DNA of 64,000 bases from the IMG/VR virus record IMGVR_UViG_3300009151_000041, positions 39,144 through 103,143 of that record; one strand, written 5' to 3'. The notes beneath the pieces are model-generated. The model searched no databases, was not told where the DNA came from, and saw only the letters and a program-made list of their open reading frames with translations. The first letter of the stretch is position 1. Each line of letters opens with the position of its first letter. The translations under genes and the position numbers were made by a program. Below, piece after piece: positions 1 to 7,781 of this stretch. The stretch comes from a virus.

Positions 1-796
1 ATTTTTTGTTTGTAAAAGAATTTATATTGAGCTGATTGCATGTCAAAATTTCTGCATCATCACCATCTTGAAACTTTATTGGCAGTTGATTCATGGCATT
101 TGCCAGCAAATGACTTTGTTTGAGATGCAGTATAGGATCTAGGAAAAATGGTTCAACATTACTAACACCTATCACTTGTCGCATTGGACGATCTTCTATA
201 GCTGACCACCAAGTGCCATTTCTAAATTTCAAAGTGGGTTTTTCGTGCCCAGACAATAGTGCCCAGTTATAGGCACCGTGATTGGCTGCACAGTATTCAT
301 AGCTTTGAAGATCAACTCCGCCAAGATCAAAAGATCTAGTGTCGCCAAAATCTTCCAAGGCCCAATTCTCATTTTTTATAATTTCTGATCGCTTGTTCCA
401 ATCTAAAATGTCATGATGTGTGATCTTGGTTGTTTTGTCCCAGTAGTGTTCTTTCAACCAGTCAAGATGTCTCAACGGATACCAAGGCACACGTTTGTTT
501 GCCAAACACACTATTTCATCAATGCGAATGCGATTGCGAGCAAACACATTCAACACAGTTTGACTGTCTGTGCCGCCTGACCAAAAGAAAACCAGACGTT
601 CGTATTTGTTTCGAATGTGTTTGGCATGCCGATCCATCAACAGGTCAAATGATTCCGCAGGTTCCTTAGTCCAGTCTATGGCACTGTATTCTAGATCATT
701 GCAATGAAATACTATTGGTGATCTTGATTTATAGTTTTCATACCAAGCCAAGTATGGGTTGAAATACCTGTTGCCATTGACTGTGTAATAGAACAT
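1..796 (-). CDS. PP-loop ATPase-like protein, C-terminus outside the window
   Basis: The frame is open from an ATG at 796 to the window edge, giving 265 codons without a stop, so the gene is cut at its 3' end. Residues 73-78 read SGGTDS, preceded by the strand RLVFFW. This is the PP-loop of N-type ATP pyrophosphatases (NAD synthetase, asparagine synthetase, QueC, PAPS reductase families), which adenylate a carboxylate or carbonyl before amination or thiolation. The remainder is rich in Trp and aromatic residues and I cannot assign a substrate. It starts 2 nt after the stop of the TctC-like gene without a clear ribosome site, suggesting translational coupling. Fold assignment is good; function is unknown. 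Confidence 0.72.
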   Translation of the reverse strand, partial: MFYYTVNGNRYFNPYLAWYENYKSRSPIVFHCNDLEYSAIDWTKEPAESFDLLMDRHAKHIRNKYERLVFFWSGGTDSQTVLNVFARNRIRIDEIVCLANKRVPWYPLRHLDWLKEHYWDKTTKITHHDILDWNKRSEIIKNENWALEDFGDTRSFDLGGVDLQSYEYCAANHGAYNWALLSGHEKPTLKFRNGTWWSAIEDRPMRQVIGVSNVEPFFLDPILHLKQSHLLANAMNQLPIKFQDGDDAEILTCNQLNINSFTNKK

Positions 797-798
797 TG

Positions 799-1773
799 TT
801 AAGGAACGATAGATTTGATTTTGGATCTTTGAATGATTCGAGTCCAAGTGTTTTGTTGATCTTGGTGCAACTTTTCAAAGGAATCTGGCCAATCATCTTG
901 TGCAGGATCAATCACGCCTTTGTCGCGCAGTTCTGCAAATGCACGAGTCCATGCTGTCTTGCTGTCTGCTCTGATTTTGCGAACAATAGCATCGGGAGTT
1001 CCTGCGGAGGCCATGATCACATACATCTGGCGAACCACAAAACCGTCAAGTCCTTGTTGTGCCATTGTGCGAGTATTTGCAAATGCCGGCCACGGGCGGT
1101 TGTTGATCACTGCAATAACGTTGAACTTGCCCAAGGCAGCATTTTGCTCAATAAGCGCACTGGTAGGCGTCACAACAAAATCCAACACCCCACTGGACAG
1201 ATCATTCATGATCTGTGGTGTGCCTTTGTACGGTACCGCAGTCATTTCTATACCAAAGTGATTTGACAGACTGGCGCCAAAAATGTGATGCGGAACACCA
1301 ATGCCGGGCATGGCATAGTTCAACACCTTGGTCCGTGCCCAGGCTTCAAATTCTTTCAGATTGGTAACTTTTGAGTTGCTGTTTACCACAACAACAAACG
1401 GAGTAGCATCACCTAGATAGGCCACACCTACCATGTCTTTCTGCCACTCATATCCAGGATTACTCAAAATATGTTGAGGACCCAGGTTACCAGTTTGAAC
1501 CATGCTTAATGTGTATCCATCCGCTGGCTCACTCAGCATGTGTTTGATACCCAAGTTGCCACCGCCCCCAGGACGATTTTCAACCACTACTGGTGTGCCC
1601 CAAATATCACTCATGTGCTTGGCCCACACCCTGGCAGCAATGTCAGTGCCGCCACCAGGTTGAAATCCAACCATAACTTTGATTGGTTTAGATGGCCAAT
1701 TAGCCACTTGTGCAGTGGCAACTGCTGCCAGAAATATTGCAGATACTGCAACAAAAATTTTCAATAGACTCAT
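799..1773 (-). CDS. Bug/TctC-family tripartite tricarboxylate transporter solute-binding protein
   Basis: The protein has 324 residues, the usual length of the family. Residues 1-21 form a clear Sec signal peptide ending ATA. The mature part opens with WPSKPIKVMVGFQPGGGTD, the family signature strand and ligand loop, followed by VVVENRPGGGGNLG around residues 60-73. Known members are periplasmic carboxylate-binding proteins of TctABC transporters and are greatly expanded in Betaproteobacteria. A good AGGAG site precedes the ATG. No membrane components (tctA, tctB) are nearby, so the protein would have to work with host transporters or bind a ligand alone. Finding one in a phage-like operon suggests acquisition from the host lineage. 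Confidence 0.9.
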   Translation of the reverse strand: MSLLKIFVAVSAIFLAAVATAQVANWPSKPIKVMVGFQPGGGTDIAARVWAKHMSDIWGTPVVVENRPGGGGNLGIKHMLSEPADGYTLSMVQTGNLGPQHILSNPGYEWQKDMVGVAYLGDATPFVVVVNSNSKVTNLKEFEAWARTKVLNYAMPGIGVPHHIFGASLSNHFGIEMTAVPYKGTPQIMNDLSSGVLDFVVTPTSALIEQNAALGKFNVIAVINNRPWPAFANTRTMAQQGLDGFVVRQMYVIMASAGTPDAIVRKIRADSKTAWTRAFAELRDKGVIDPAQDDWPDSFEKLHQDQQNTWTRIIQRSKIKSIVP

Positions 1774-1793
1774 ACTAACTCCTTTTTAAAAAA

Positions 1794-2180
1794 TTATTCG
1801 AATTTTAACTCCGCAGTGATCTTCTTCAGTCGATCAAATCGGAAACTGCGCCACTCTTGCTTTTCCATGTCAAACACCCGCAGGCTGTGTGGGTCTGGTT
1901 CTTTGCGAGGCTTCTTGCTTTCTTTAACAATGCCATCCACTGGTGATGACAGTTTTATTGCGTCCGGGGGAATTTTGTCCCAGTTGAGTGTGCAAAGCAT
2001 TTCGCGATCAGTGCCATCTGCCTTGACAAAGGTCACCGTGATTGTGCTTTTTTGTAGTAGGCTTTTGATCCAATCACGGATGATAGCCTTGTTGACATCA
2101 TCTGCTTCTTGGTATTGTGTGCCTGGTGCTCCTCGGAGCAGCCGCACCACTTCTTGTTTTTCCCATGTTTCCATATCCAT
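1794..2180 (-). CDS. Small beta-barrel phage protein (DUF2693-like)
   Basis: 128 residues. The ATG at 2180 is preferred because AGAGGAG lies 8 nt before it; an upstream ATG at 2222 overlaps the previous stop but has no ribosome site. The centre (ITVTFVKADGTDREMLCTL) and the C-terminal SLRVFDMEKQEWRSFRFDR look like the strands of the small SH3-like protein often found in T4-like phages. In many homologues the last segment resembles a WYL-type strand pair. No catalytic residues are evident. Part of the minus-strand run that starts at 3031. Confidence 0.6.
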   Translation of the reverse strand: MDMETWEKQEVVRLLRGAPGTQYQEADDVNKAIIRDWIKSLLQKSTITVTFVKADGTDREMLCTLNWDKIPPDAIKLSSPVDGIVKESKKPRKEPDPHSLRVFDMEKQEWRSFRFDRLKKITAELKFE

Positions 2181-2218
2181 AATGAGTTCTCCTCTATAAG
2201 TTAATAAACGCTTTTTGT

Positions 2219-2506
2219 TCATGTAAATTTTAGCAAAAATACAAGATACTTTTTTTCATCCACAATACGATATCCATCTGTGATGTTGCCATCCACAAGG
2301 TTTAGTTTGATTCCATAGTGTTCTTCCATGTAACCTTCAAAGTCGTATGCATCAAATTCTTTAGCGGTGGCTTGATATTCTCGGCGTATTTTTTTTAAAG
2401 CCGCCCAATACGTCCAACGCTTGCGCCTGAACTCGAGCTCAGGATCGTCATCGTCATAGTCTTGTAACGGGGGAATACTAGCCACGGCGCATGGTTGCGA
2501 TGTCAT
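2219..2506 (-). CDS. Conserved hypothetical phage protein ending LVFLLKFT
   Basis: 95 residues from ATG 2506 (MTSQPCAVAS). The start lies inside the end of the upstream gene (29 nt overlap). An acidic Asp run is followed by basic helices (RRKRWTYWAALKKIRREY), and the C-terminus reads EKKYLVFLLKFT. This tail resembles the aromatic-F-x-L-K-W ending of the tandem family at 14.6-16.7 kb, so it may be a distant relative. Function unknown. Confidence 0.55.
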   Translation of the reverse strand: MTSQPCAVASIPPLQDYDDDDPELEFRRKRWTYWAALKKIRREYQATAKEFDAYDFEGYMEEHYGIKLNLVDGNITDGYRIVDEKKYLVFLLKFT

Positions 2507-2876
2507 GTGCTTCTTCGTTTGAGAAGATGGGCACAGCATTGGACTTGTGCATGGTACCCACACCAATCATTTTGGTACCAGTGTATTGTGGTATGACCTT
2601 GCTGGACACAGGACCCAACACAGAGTCAGCACGACTGGGAATTGCATGTCCGCTAGGACGGCCTGCAGGTGTGCTCAATTTGTAGTCCAGTGGGGGTGCT
2701 TTCATGGCACGACTGCGGCGTTTGTCGTCAGCATCCACGTCCCACTTCTTTTGCAGTTCCTTCCACGAAGCATCAAGCTCGCGGGCTTTTTTTGCTTCTT
2801 CTGCATTACGGAATTTCACTTTGCCTTTGCGCTTGCCGCCAAGACTCAAACTGGGGTGGTGGAGGTGCATACTCAT
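2478..2876 (-). CDS. Conserved hypothetical phage protein, basic N-terminus
   Basis: 132 residues from ATG 2876, which overlaps the stop of the 52-aa upstream gene as ATGA. Residues 10-45 are highly basic and helical (GGKRKGKVKFRNAEEAKKAR), then a Pro/Gly/Ser-rich part ends SNEEAHDIATMRRG. The whole looks like a widespread tailed-phage protein of unknown role. Translation is probably coupled to the upstream cistron. Confidence 0.6.
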   Translation of the reverse strand: MSMHLHHPSLSLGGKRKGKVKFRNAEEAKKARELDASWKELQKKWDVDADDKRRSRAMKAPPLDYKLSTPAGRPSGHAIPSRADSVLGPVSSKVIPQYTGTKMIGVGTMHKSNAVPIFSNEEAHDIATMRRG

Positions 2877-3031
2877 CGTGGGTCTTTCAAAGGTTGCGCA
2901 GGCCGGGTGGAACAAAACTCACAGGTTGGATCGTCACACTTGGTGTCAATCCATTCATTGGTCACTTGATTGTAGTAGGCATCATACTGTTCAGAATACG
3001 CAATGTCTTTTTCACCATTATTCTTAATCAT
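2873..3031 (-). CDS. 52-aa acidic, Cys-containing protein from a leaderless mRNA
   Basis: A short frame starts at ATG 3031 (MIKNNGEKDIAYSEQYDAYY) and contains C..D.TCEFC, a possible metal-binding cluster, near residues 32-40. The TATAAT box at 3038-3043 ends exactly 6 nt before the ATG, so the transcript should begin at or next to the start codon and no Shine-Dalgarno is present. It is the first gene of a run reaching the window start and its stop is fused to the next start (ATGA). No function recognised. Confidence 0.6.
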   Translation of the reverse strand: MIKNNGEKDIAYSEQYDAYYNQVTNEWIDTKCDDPTCEFCSTRPAQPLKDPR

Positions 3032-3037
3032 GTATTG

Positions 3038-3066
3038 ATTATAGCATGAGTAGGTTTATTGGTCAA
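3038..3066 (-). promoter_or_regulatory. Sigma70 promoter, leaderless type
   Basis: TTGACC at 3061-3066, 17-nt spacer, TATAAT at 3038-3043; ATG follows after 6 nt. Confidence 0.8.
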
Positions 3067-3076
3067 GTACTACTTT

Positions 3077-3391
3077 TTACTTAAAAAGTATCAAGGCCAT
3101 GCACCCTGCTTGCAGTATAAACCCAAAGCCAATTGTGATGATATTGAGCATGTCTTTTAGCACCACCGCCCGCAAGAACAGCAGCACTAGGCCGCCCCAT
3201 AAGAATAGGATCATATCCAGTCCCGGGGTCTTGTCCGATAGCCCAGTCATCAGTGCTAGAAAACTGGGCAAGGTTGCACAGTGCAACACAATGGCTGCCA
3301 GCCAGCCCAGTGTGTCTGCGGAGAGTGTGGCCAAACTGTTGCTTAGAAATTCACGGATAGCAATGATTGTTACAGGAAATTTAAAAGGCAT
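3077..3391 (-). CDS. Small membrane protein, candidate holin
   Basis: 104 residues with three hydrophobic segments (about 25-50, 58-78, 82-103) and a short charged N-terminus. GGAG sits 7 nt before the ATG. It lies 2 nt downstream of the SleB-type wall hydrolase gene, the classical arrangement of a lysis cassette. A three-TM class I holin is therefore plausible, but this rests on topology and position, not on a sequence family I can name. Confidence 0.55.
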   Translation of the reverse strand: MPFKFPVTIIAIREFLSNSLATLSADTLGWLAAIVLHCATLPSFLALMTGLSDKTPGLDMILFLWGGLVLLFLRAVVLKDMLNIITIGFGFILQAGCMALILFK

Positions 3392-3393
3392 GA

Positions 3394-3966
3394 TTATGCT
3401 CCGTAGAAAATGTGACGACCAATTTTGTCAATTTTGGGCTTTTTCCAGCCCGGGCTGACATAATCAGCATGATAGTAAAGTGCGCCTTTTAATCCAGGCA
3501 GTCTAAAGTTTTCCAGCAAGACTTTTTTGGCTACCAGTTCACTTTCGGCCCACAAGGGCTGGTATACCGGTCGGGTCTTGTGAGTGGTTTCGCAAACCCA
3601 CGAAAATTGGCAGATTACTCGTTCGTAGATCACGTTCTTTTGATGCACAACACCGCAAACTGAATTTCCAAAACGTCCAGAGTCCACACGGTTCATTGTG
3701 ACTTGGGCCACAGCTACTTTGCCTTCAAACGGCTCCGAGGCAGCTTCCCAGTAGATGTTGCGAGTCAAGCAATCCAACTGACGGATTTTTTCTTGAGCAG
3801 TTACATAACCAGCAGGCATTGATTCAATGCCGGACCGGAGCTCTGCTAGTTTGTGGTTGCATACTGCAATCACGGCCAATATTACCAACCAAAGTCCTGC
3901 GACTTTGAAGGCACGCGAACTCCAGATGGCAAGTTGATTACTGATATAGTTTACTTGTGTTTTCAT
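3394..3966 (-). CDS. SleB-type cell wall hydrolase (Hydrolase_2), membrane anchored
   Basis: 190 residues. Residues 20-37 form one membrane-spanning segment or signal anchor; the catalytic domain follows from about 63. LTRNIYWEAASEPFEGKVAV carries the conserved acidic Glu of the SleB/CwlJ family, and VAQVTMNRVDSGRFG and CQFSWVC match later family motifs. Members cleave peptidoglycan as lytic transglycosylases or muramidases. In a phage this is most likely the endolysin, exported and tethered by the N-terminal segment (signal-anchor-release style). A candidate holin follows at once. Confidence 0.88.
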   Translation of the reverse strand: MKTQVNYISNQLAIWSSRAFKVAGLWLVILAVIAVCNHKLAELRSGIESMPAGYVTAQEKIRQLDCLTRNIYWEAASEPFEGKVAVAQVTMNRVDSGRFGNSVCGVVHQKNVIYERVICQFSWVCETTHKTRPVYQPLWAESELVAKKVLLENFRLPGLKGALYYHADYVSPGWKKPKIDKIGRHIFYGA

Positions 3967-4053
3967 GGTAGTTTTACTTACTCTGATGGTGGCGGATCCG
4001 GACGTTTCCGGGCCAAAATGGTGCCGTTTTGGAGTAAACGGCGCAGTTATCTA

Positions 4054-4866
4054 TCAAAACTGGCAGACCGGTATTGGCAGCATCTTGTGCATGTTTCTAG
4101 CACGAGTGTCTTGATACCGCTTGAGTTTTTTTCTGTCATCCGCTGATAATTTGGCACTACCGGGCATGTCTGAGTCCACTGCCTTGCATTGTTTCAAAAA
4201 GTCCAAGGCCATCATGCGTTCAAGATCTGGATAGCTCATGCCCAGTTGTCCTTCGTCTGTGCGCCCATCATCCCAGAGACCGTCAGTGGGTTCAGCGTCG
4301 ATGATCTCTTGTGGCAGACCAAATTCTCGTCCCATGTCCCACACCACGGTTTTCATGCAGTCGCCAATGGGCGAAATATCCACACCACCGTCGCCGTATT
4401 TGGTAAAGAAACCCACACCAAAGTCTTCCACGCGATTGCCTGTGCCCACCACAAGACCGCCATGGCTTTGTGCAATTTGATACAAGGTCATCATTCGCAA
4501 TCTAGCACGGCTGTTGGCAAAAGCCAGTTCAACTTGCGATGCATCTATTGCACCACAAAATGGATCAGTCTTCTTTTCAAACGCAGAAAACACTGTTGTT
4601 AGATCCACGCTCATGTGTGTTACTGTGTCAGGATATCGTTCCAGCAACCAAGTGGCTTGCATTGAACTGCGATTGTTTAAGGTCTTGTTTTGCCGAATAG
4701 GCATTTGCACCACAATGGTTGTCAGCCCGGTTTCGGCGCACAAGGCACTCACAACCGATGAGTCGATACCGCCCGAAACACCCACTACCAGTGTGTGAAT
4801 GTTGGCGCCCTTGGTGTAGCTCTTGATCCATTTTACAATGTGCTTGATACGTTGTTTAGAGTTCAT
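4054..4866 (-). CDS. nadE: Ammonia-dependent NAD+ synthetase
   Basis: 270 residues, typical for the single-domain enzyme. It converts deamido-NAD+, ATP and ammonia to NAD+. Residues 29-37 read GVSGGIDSS, the PP-loop; GTGNRVEDFGVGFFTKYGDG further on is the characteristic second loop binding ATP and deamido-NAD. There is no glutaminase domain, so free ammonia is used. It has a perfect consensus promoter (TTGACA, 17 nt, TATAAT) and the ATG lies 6 nt after the -10, without a Shine-Dalgarno, so the message should be leaderless. It likely replenishes NAD during infection or counters NAD-depleting defence. Confidence 0.92.
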   Translation of the reverse strand: MNSKQRIKHIVKWIKSYTKGANIHTLVVGVSGGIDSSVVSALCAETGLTTIVVQMPIRQNKTLNNRSSMQATWLLERYPDTVTHMSVDLTTVFSAFEKKTDPFCGAIDASQVELAFANSRARLRMMTLYQIAQSHGGLVVGTGNRVEDFGVGFFTKYGDGGVDISPIGDCMKTVVWDMGREFGLPQEIIDAEPTDGLWDDGRTDEGQLGMSYPDLERMMALDFLKQCKAVDSDMPGSAKLSADDRKKLKRYQDTRARNMHKMLPIPVCQF

Positions 4867-4872
4867 GATAGT

Positions 4873-4901
4873 ATTATATACAAATAGTTAAGTTGTGTCA
4901 A
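4873..4901 (-). promoter_or_regulatory. Consensus sigma70 promoter of nadE, leaderless type
   Basis: TTGACA at 4896-4901, 17-nt spacer, TATAAT at 4873-4878; six bases separate it from the nadE ATG. Confidence 0.88.
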
Positions 4902-6307
4902 ATTTTCAGAGAATACTTTGAAAACTCGTCTATCAGCCAAGGAAACACCTTGGGCCAGCTTGTCCCACGGCGACGATCAATTTCATTTAAAAAATAAAAT
5001 AAATTTTGTATTTCTATTTGATTAGGGCCGCCATGGGCCGATTGCTGCGCAATGCCTTCTAGATATCTGCGACTTGATTGTTGTTCTTTACCTATCATAG
5101 GTTTTAAGGCAACGGCACGGGCAAAGTCTGATTGAAAAATATCGCCAAAAATATCAATGAACATGTAGCTGGGCGAATTTACAGAATTTTGATAGTGATA
5201 AATTTGTCGATCTTGTTGCCAAATATTGATTTTTTCAATCAACTCGGGCAATGTTTTGATAGTCAATGGTGTAATAGTGCTACTGACAATGAGATTGATC
5301 CAAGGCTGTTGAACTAGATATTCAAAGTTGCTCTGCCACACTTTGAGATCCAGTGGATATCTAACATACTCTTGTGGAGCTCCCCAGCAGTCTAAGCTGG
5401 CTGTTATTTCAAACTCTCTCAACTTGTTGCTATTAACAAGTTTTTTAACTTTTGCAACCAGTTGTTGAACACGTTCTAACTTTGCATTGAGATTGGTAAA
5501 AATTTGCAGCTTGAGTTCAGGAGCAGGGTACTGCTCAAATAAATCCAAACATTGATTGGTTTCGTCTTGATATAACGGTTCACCTCCCAAGATATTAAAC
5601 ACAGTAAGGTGCTGTGAGTTCAGTCGAATCCAGTCAAATAACTTTTGTTTATTGCTTTCGATGTTGACACTTTTGTCAAACGCAGTAAGGTGTACCCCTT
5701 GTTGATGGAATGCACCGTGTTTTTTATTCTCTGCGTCCCACAGACTGCTAAAATGCGGGCCACAATATAAACATTTTAAATTACAAGTATTGTCAAAATA
5801 GATCTCTAAAATGCGTGGAGTGACGGCAGTTGCATTGCAGTTAACATCTAGTTCTATAGGAGCATGGATTCCAGGAAAATCCAAATTGGTAATTCTATCA
5901 CTTTGTCCACCCGCAGCTTCAATGTTTTGACAGTAGTTGCAACCATTTTTTGGCCATTGGCCTTGCAACATTCGTTGTCGATCTTCTAGCTTAGTAGGAG
6001 TGTTATGAAAATCAAATTTGTCAATGTCAAATTTATGAGCGTTGGTTCTATGGCAACTGGCAGTACTTTCTTTTGTTAAAAATACTGTGCTCCAGTTCCA
6101 TTTTAGTTGACATGCTGTTTCAGTTTTAATTGGAAATCGTCGATTGGTTAGTTTGCTGTTTTTTGCATACTGACCTGGGCGATATCCAAATATTTGCTGA
6201 CATTCATTTTGAATGTGATCAGGCAGCTGATTAAAATCCTGTTCATGATCACATTCAGGCCAACTTGGATCTTTTATGTTTTGATAAAACTCTTTCCAAG
6301 TAGACAT
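4898..6307 (-). CDS. Radical SAM protein, twitch-domain type
   Basis: 469 residues. C175, C179 and C182 (CNLKCLYC) form the CxxxCxxC cluster binding the [4Fe-4S]-SAM centre, and GGEP at 241-244 is the SAM-binding motif. Extra cysteines in the N-terminal part (C85 and NGCNYC near 121-126) may hold an auxiliary cluster or zinc. The pattern corresponds to the twitch-domain radical SAM proteins common in aquatic phages and bacteria, whose substrates are unknown. It starts 9 nt after the preceding gene and its end overlaps the nadE promoter. A second member lies at 25374-26645. Confidence 0.85.
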   Translation of the reverse strand: MSTWKEFYQNIKDPSWPECDHEQDFNQLPDHIQNECQQIFGYRPGQYAKNSKLTNRRFPIKTETACQLKWNWSTVFLTKESTASCHRTNAHKFDIDKFDFHNTPTKLEDRQRMLQGQWPKNGCNYCQNIEAAGGQSDRITNLDFPGIHAPIELDVNCNATAVTPRILEIYFDNTCNLKCLYCGPHFSSLWDAENKKHGAFHQQGVHLTAFDKSVNIESNKQKLFDWIRLNSQHLTVFNILGGEPLYQDETNQCLDLFEQYPAPELKLQIFTNLNAKLERVQQLVAKVKKLVNSNKLREFEITASLDCWGAPQEYVRYPLDLKVWQSNFEYLVQQPWINLIVSSTITPLTIKTLPELIEKINIWQQDRQIYHYQNSVNSPSYMFIDIFGDIFQSDFARAVALKPMIGKEQQSSRRYLEGIAQQSAHGGPNQIEIQNLFYFLNEIDRRRGTSWPKVFPWLIDEFSKYSLKI

Positions 6308-6316
6308 GCTACAATA

Positions 6317-6814
6317 TTACCATTTTGTCCCCGGTTTGGGCATTGATTTTAGTTTGTTCCATACTTCTGCTTTCTCTTTGCATTTCTTTTCTAACTTGCG
6401 ATAGCGTTCGCCCAGTCGGCGCAGTTCATCCCACTCTTTTTCCAGTTCAGGATTTGGTGTGAGAATGTTCAGTCTCTCTTCTACCTTTTCCATCCAGTCC
6501 TTGAGACTTTTACCATTGATATCAAGATCAGCGTTTTTGCCTCGGAGGGTCATCTTGCCACTTTGTTCAATGGTGGCAGCGGTGGTGTTGTAATCTGGAC
6601 TGAGTCGAAAACTACCAGTGCCTGTGGTGTTTGTGGTCCAAATAGTGTTGGGACTGGGGCCTGTTCCGCCGTTGCCAATAGTGAATCCACCAGAGCTAGT
6701 ACTGATAGTTACATTTGGCACGGTGTTTGCTTCATACCCTACACCACCTGGTGGAATCGCACCATATGAAGGATGAGTTGTTAGGTTTTTTGTCCAGTCA
6801 ATGTGATTTGCCAT
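6317..6814 (-). CDS. Conserved T4-like phage protein with C-terminal coiled coil
   Basis: 165 residues. The first 90 are Gly/Ser/Thr/Asn-rich and beta-prone. MTLRGKNADLDINGKSLKDW at 88-107 leads into a helical, charged coiled coil (about 105-160, LEKEWDELRRLGERYRKLEK). This architecture is familiar from marine and freshwater T4-like phages, where it is annotated as hypothetical and may be virion-associated. The start overlaps the preceding gene by 34 nt. Confidence 0.65.
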   Translation of the reverse strand: MANHIDWTKNLTTHPSYGAIPPGGVGYEANTVPNVTISTSSGGFTIGNGGTGPSPNTIWTTNTTGTGSFRLSPDYNTTAATIEQSGKMTLRGKNADLDINGKSLKDWMEKVEERLNILTPNPELEKEWDELRRLGERYRKLEKKCKEKAEVWNKLKSMPKPGTKW

Positions 6815-6954
6815 GTTCCGTCTTTGTTGTCAATCCACTGAACTGTGTCGCCTACTTTCCAGCCCAGCTCTTCACACAATTCAGTGCCAAGATCCAACAA
6901 CAGTTCTTCGGGATTGTCGGGATCCTCAATTACATTCACAGTTCTAGTCATCAT
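6781..6954 (-). CDS. Small AbrB-like conserved phage protein
   Basis: 57 residues from the first of two consecutive ATG codons (6954 or 6951), overlapping the stop of the Bax-inhibitor gene. The sequence LCEELGWKVGDTVQWIDNKD resembles the swapped-hairpin AbrB fold, in which such a segment follows a short acidic strand. DNA binding is possible but unproven. Translation is probably coupled to the upstream cistron. Confidence 0.6.
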   Translation of the reverse strand: MMTRTVNVIEDPDNPEELLLDLGTELCEELGWKVGDTVQWIDNKDGTWQITLTGQKT

Positions 6955-7639
6955 TTTTGGTGCCAAACAGTTGCAGTAGGTTAACAAAAATGTTGATAAA
7001 GTCCAAGTACAAGGTGAGCGCACCTAGGATTTCTGCAGGTGTGTCTGGATCATCCACACTGACCATTTCACGGATTTGCTGTGTGTCATAGGCTGTGAGG
7101 CCCAAGAATATCACAATAGCAATAGCAGAGATAACCATGGTCATCACCGAACTGCCAATGAAGATATTCACAATGCTTGCAATGATGATGGCAATCAAGC
7201 CAATGAACATGAACTGTCCAAGACTCTCCAAACTACGTTTGGTAAAGTATCCGTAAAAACTCATGGTAGCAAATAGAATAGCACTTGACACAAACGCCAT
7301 TACCAAGCTACCTGTGGTATAAACATGCACAATAGCGCCCATACTGATACCCATAATACCTGCAAACCCATGCAACAAGCCCACAGCCACTGAGTGTGAT
7401 GGGTTGTTGGCAAGTGCATAGCTTACTCCAAATATTGCTACCAAGGGCAAGAACAGCGTGATCCATTTCATCACCCCAGTGAAAAAGAATGCCATGGCGG
7501 CCGGACTGGATGCTAATACTCCAGCTACCACTGCTGACGTAACAATGGCCAAGAGCATGTGATTGTACACACGCAACATGGCCGAGTTCACTTCTTCAGC
7601 GGTTCTGTAAGATGTTTCCGGTATGGTTGCTTCGAACAT
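6944..7639 (-). CDS. Bax inhibitor-1 (BI-1/YccA) family membrane protein
   Basis: 231 residues with seven hydrophobic helices from about residue 28 to the end. The start at 7639 is chosen because GGAG lies 6 nt before it. FFGTVMK-like entry helix, YFTKRSL and FLGLTAYDTQQIREM near 190-210 match the family signature, including the conserved Asp pair region of the pH-sensing channel members. Bacterial relatives (YccA, YetJ) modulate FtsH or leak calcium. In a phage it might protect against host membrane proteolysis or lysis timing signals; this is inference. It overlaps neighbours on both sides. Confidence 0.87.
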   Translation of the reverse strand: MFEATIPETSYRTAEEVNSAMLRVYNHMLLAIVTSAVVAGVLASSPAAMAFFFTGVMKWITLFLPLVAIFGVSYALANNPSHSVAVGLLHGFAGIMGISMGAIVHVYTTGSLVMAFVSSAILFATMSFYGYFTKRSLESLGQFMFIGLIAIIIASIVNIFIGSSVMTMVISAIAIVIFLGLTAYDTQQIREMVSVDDPDTPAEILGALTLYLDFINIFVNLLQLFGTKNDD

Positions 7640-7781
7640 GTTTTTCTCCATGAAATTTAAAATGCTGGACAGCACGAGCAAACTTGTTTCGTATCAATTG
7701 CTCGCGTTGTTGCTGGGACATAAACAAGGGCCATGATTCTTCATGGTGTTTATGTGATTGCTGTTCTCTATCCTGGATCAT
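7596..7781 (-). CDS. Small hypothetical protein overlapping the BI-1 start
   Basis: 61 residues. ATG 7781 overlaps the stop of the histone-like gene as ATGA, which argues for coupled translation. It runs 44 nt into the BI-1 gene in another frame. The middle (SWPLFMSQQQREQLIRNKFA) looks like real amphipathic protein; the C-terminal part within BI-1 is low complexity and may be only tolerated. No function known. Confidence 0.45.
   Translation of the reverse strand: MIQDREQQSHKHHEESWPLFMSQQQREQLIRNKFARAVQHFKFHGEKHVRSNHTGNILQNR

Noticed and set aside
796-1266. Plus-strand frames opposite the TctC-like and similar genes
   Set aside because: They mirror well-supported minus-strand genes, lack ribosome sites and have unlikely composition (many Cys, His, Ser).
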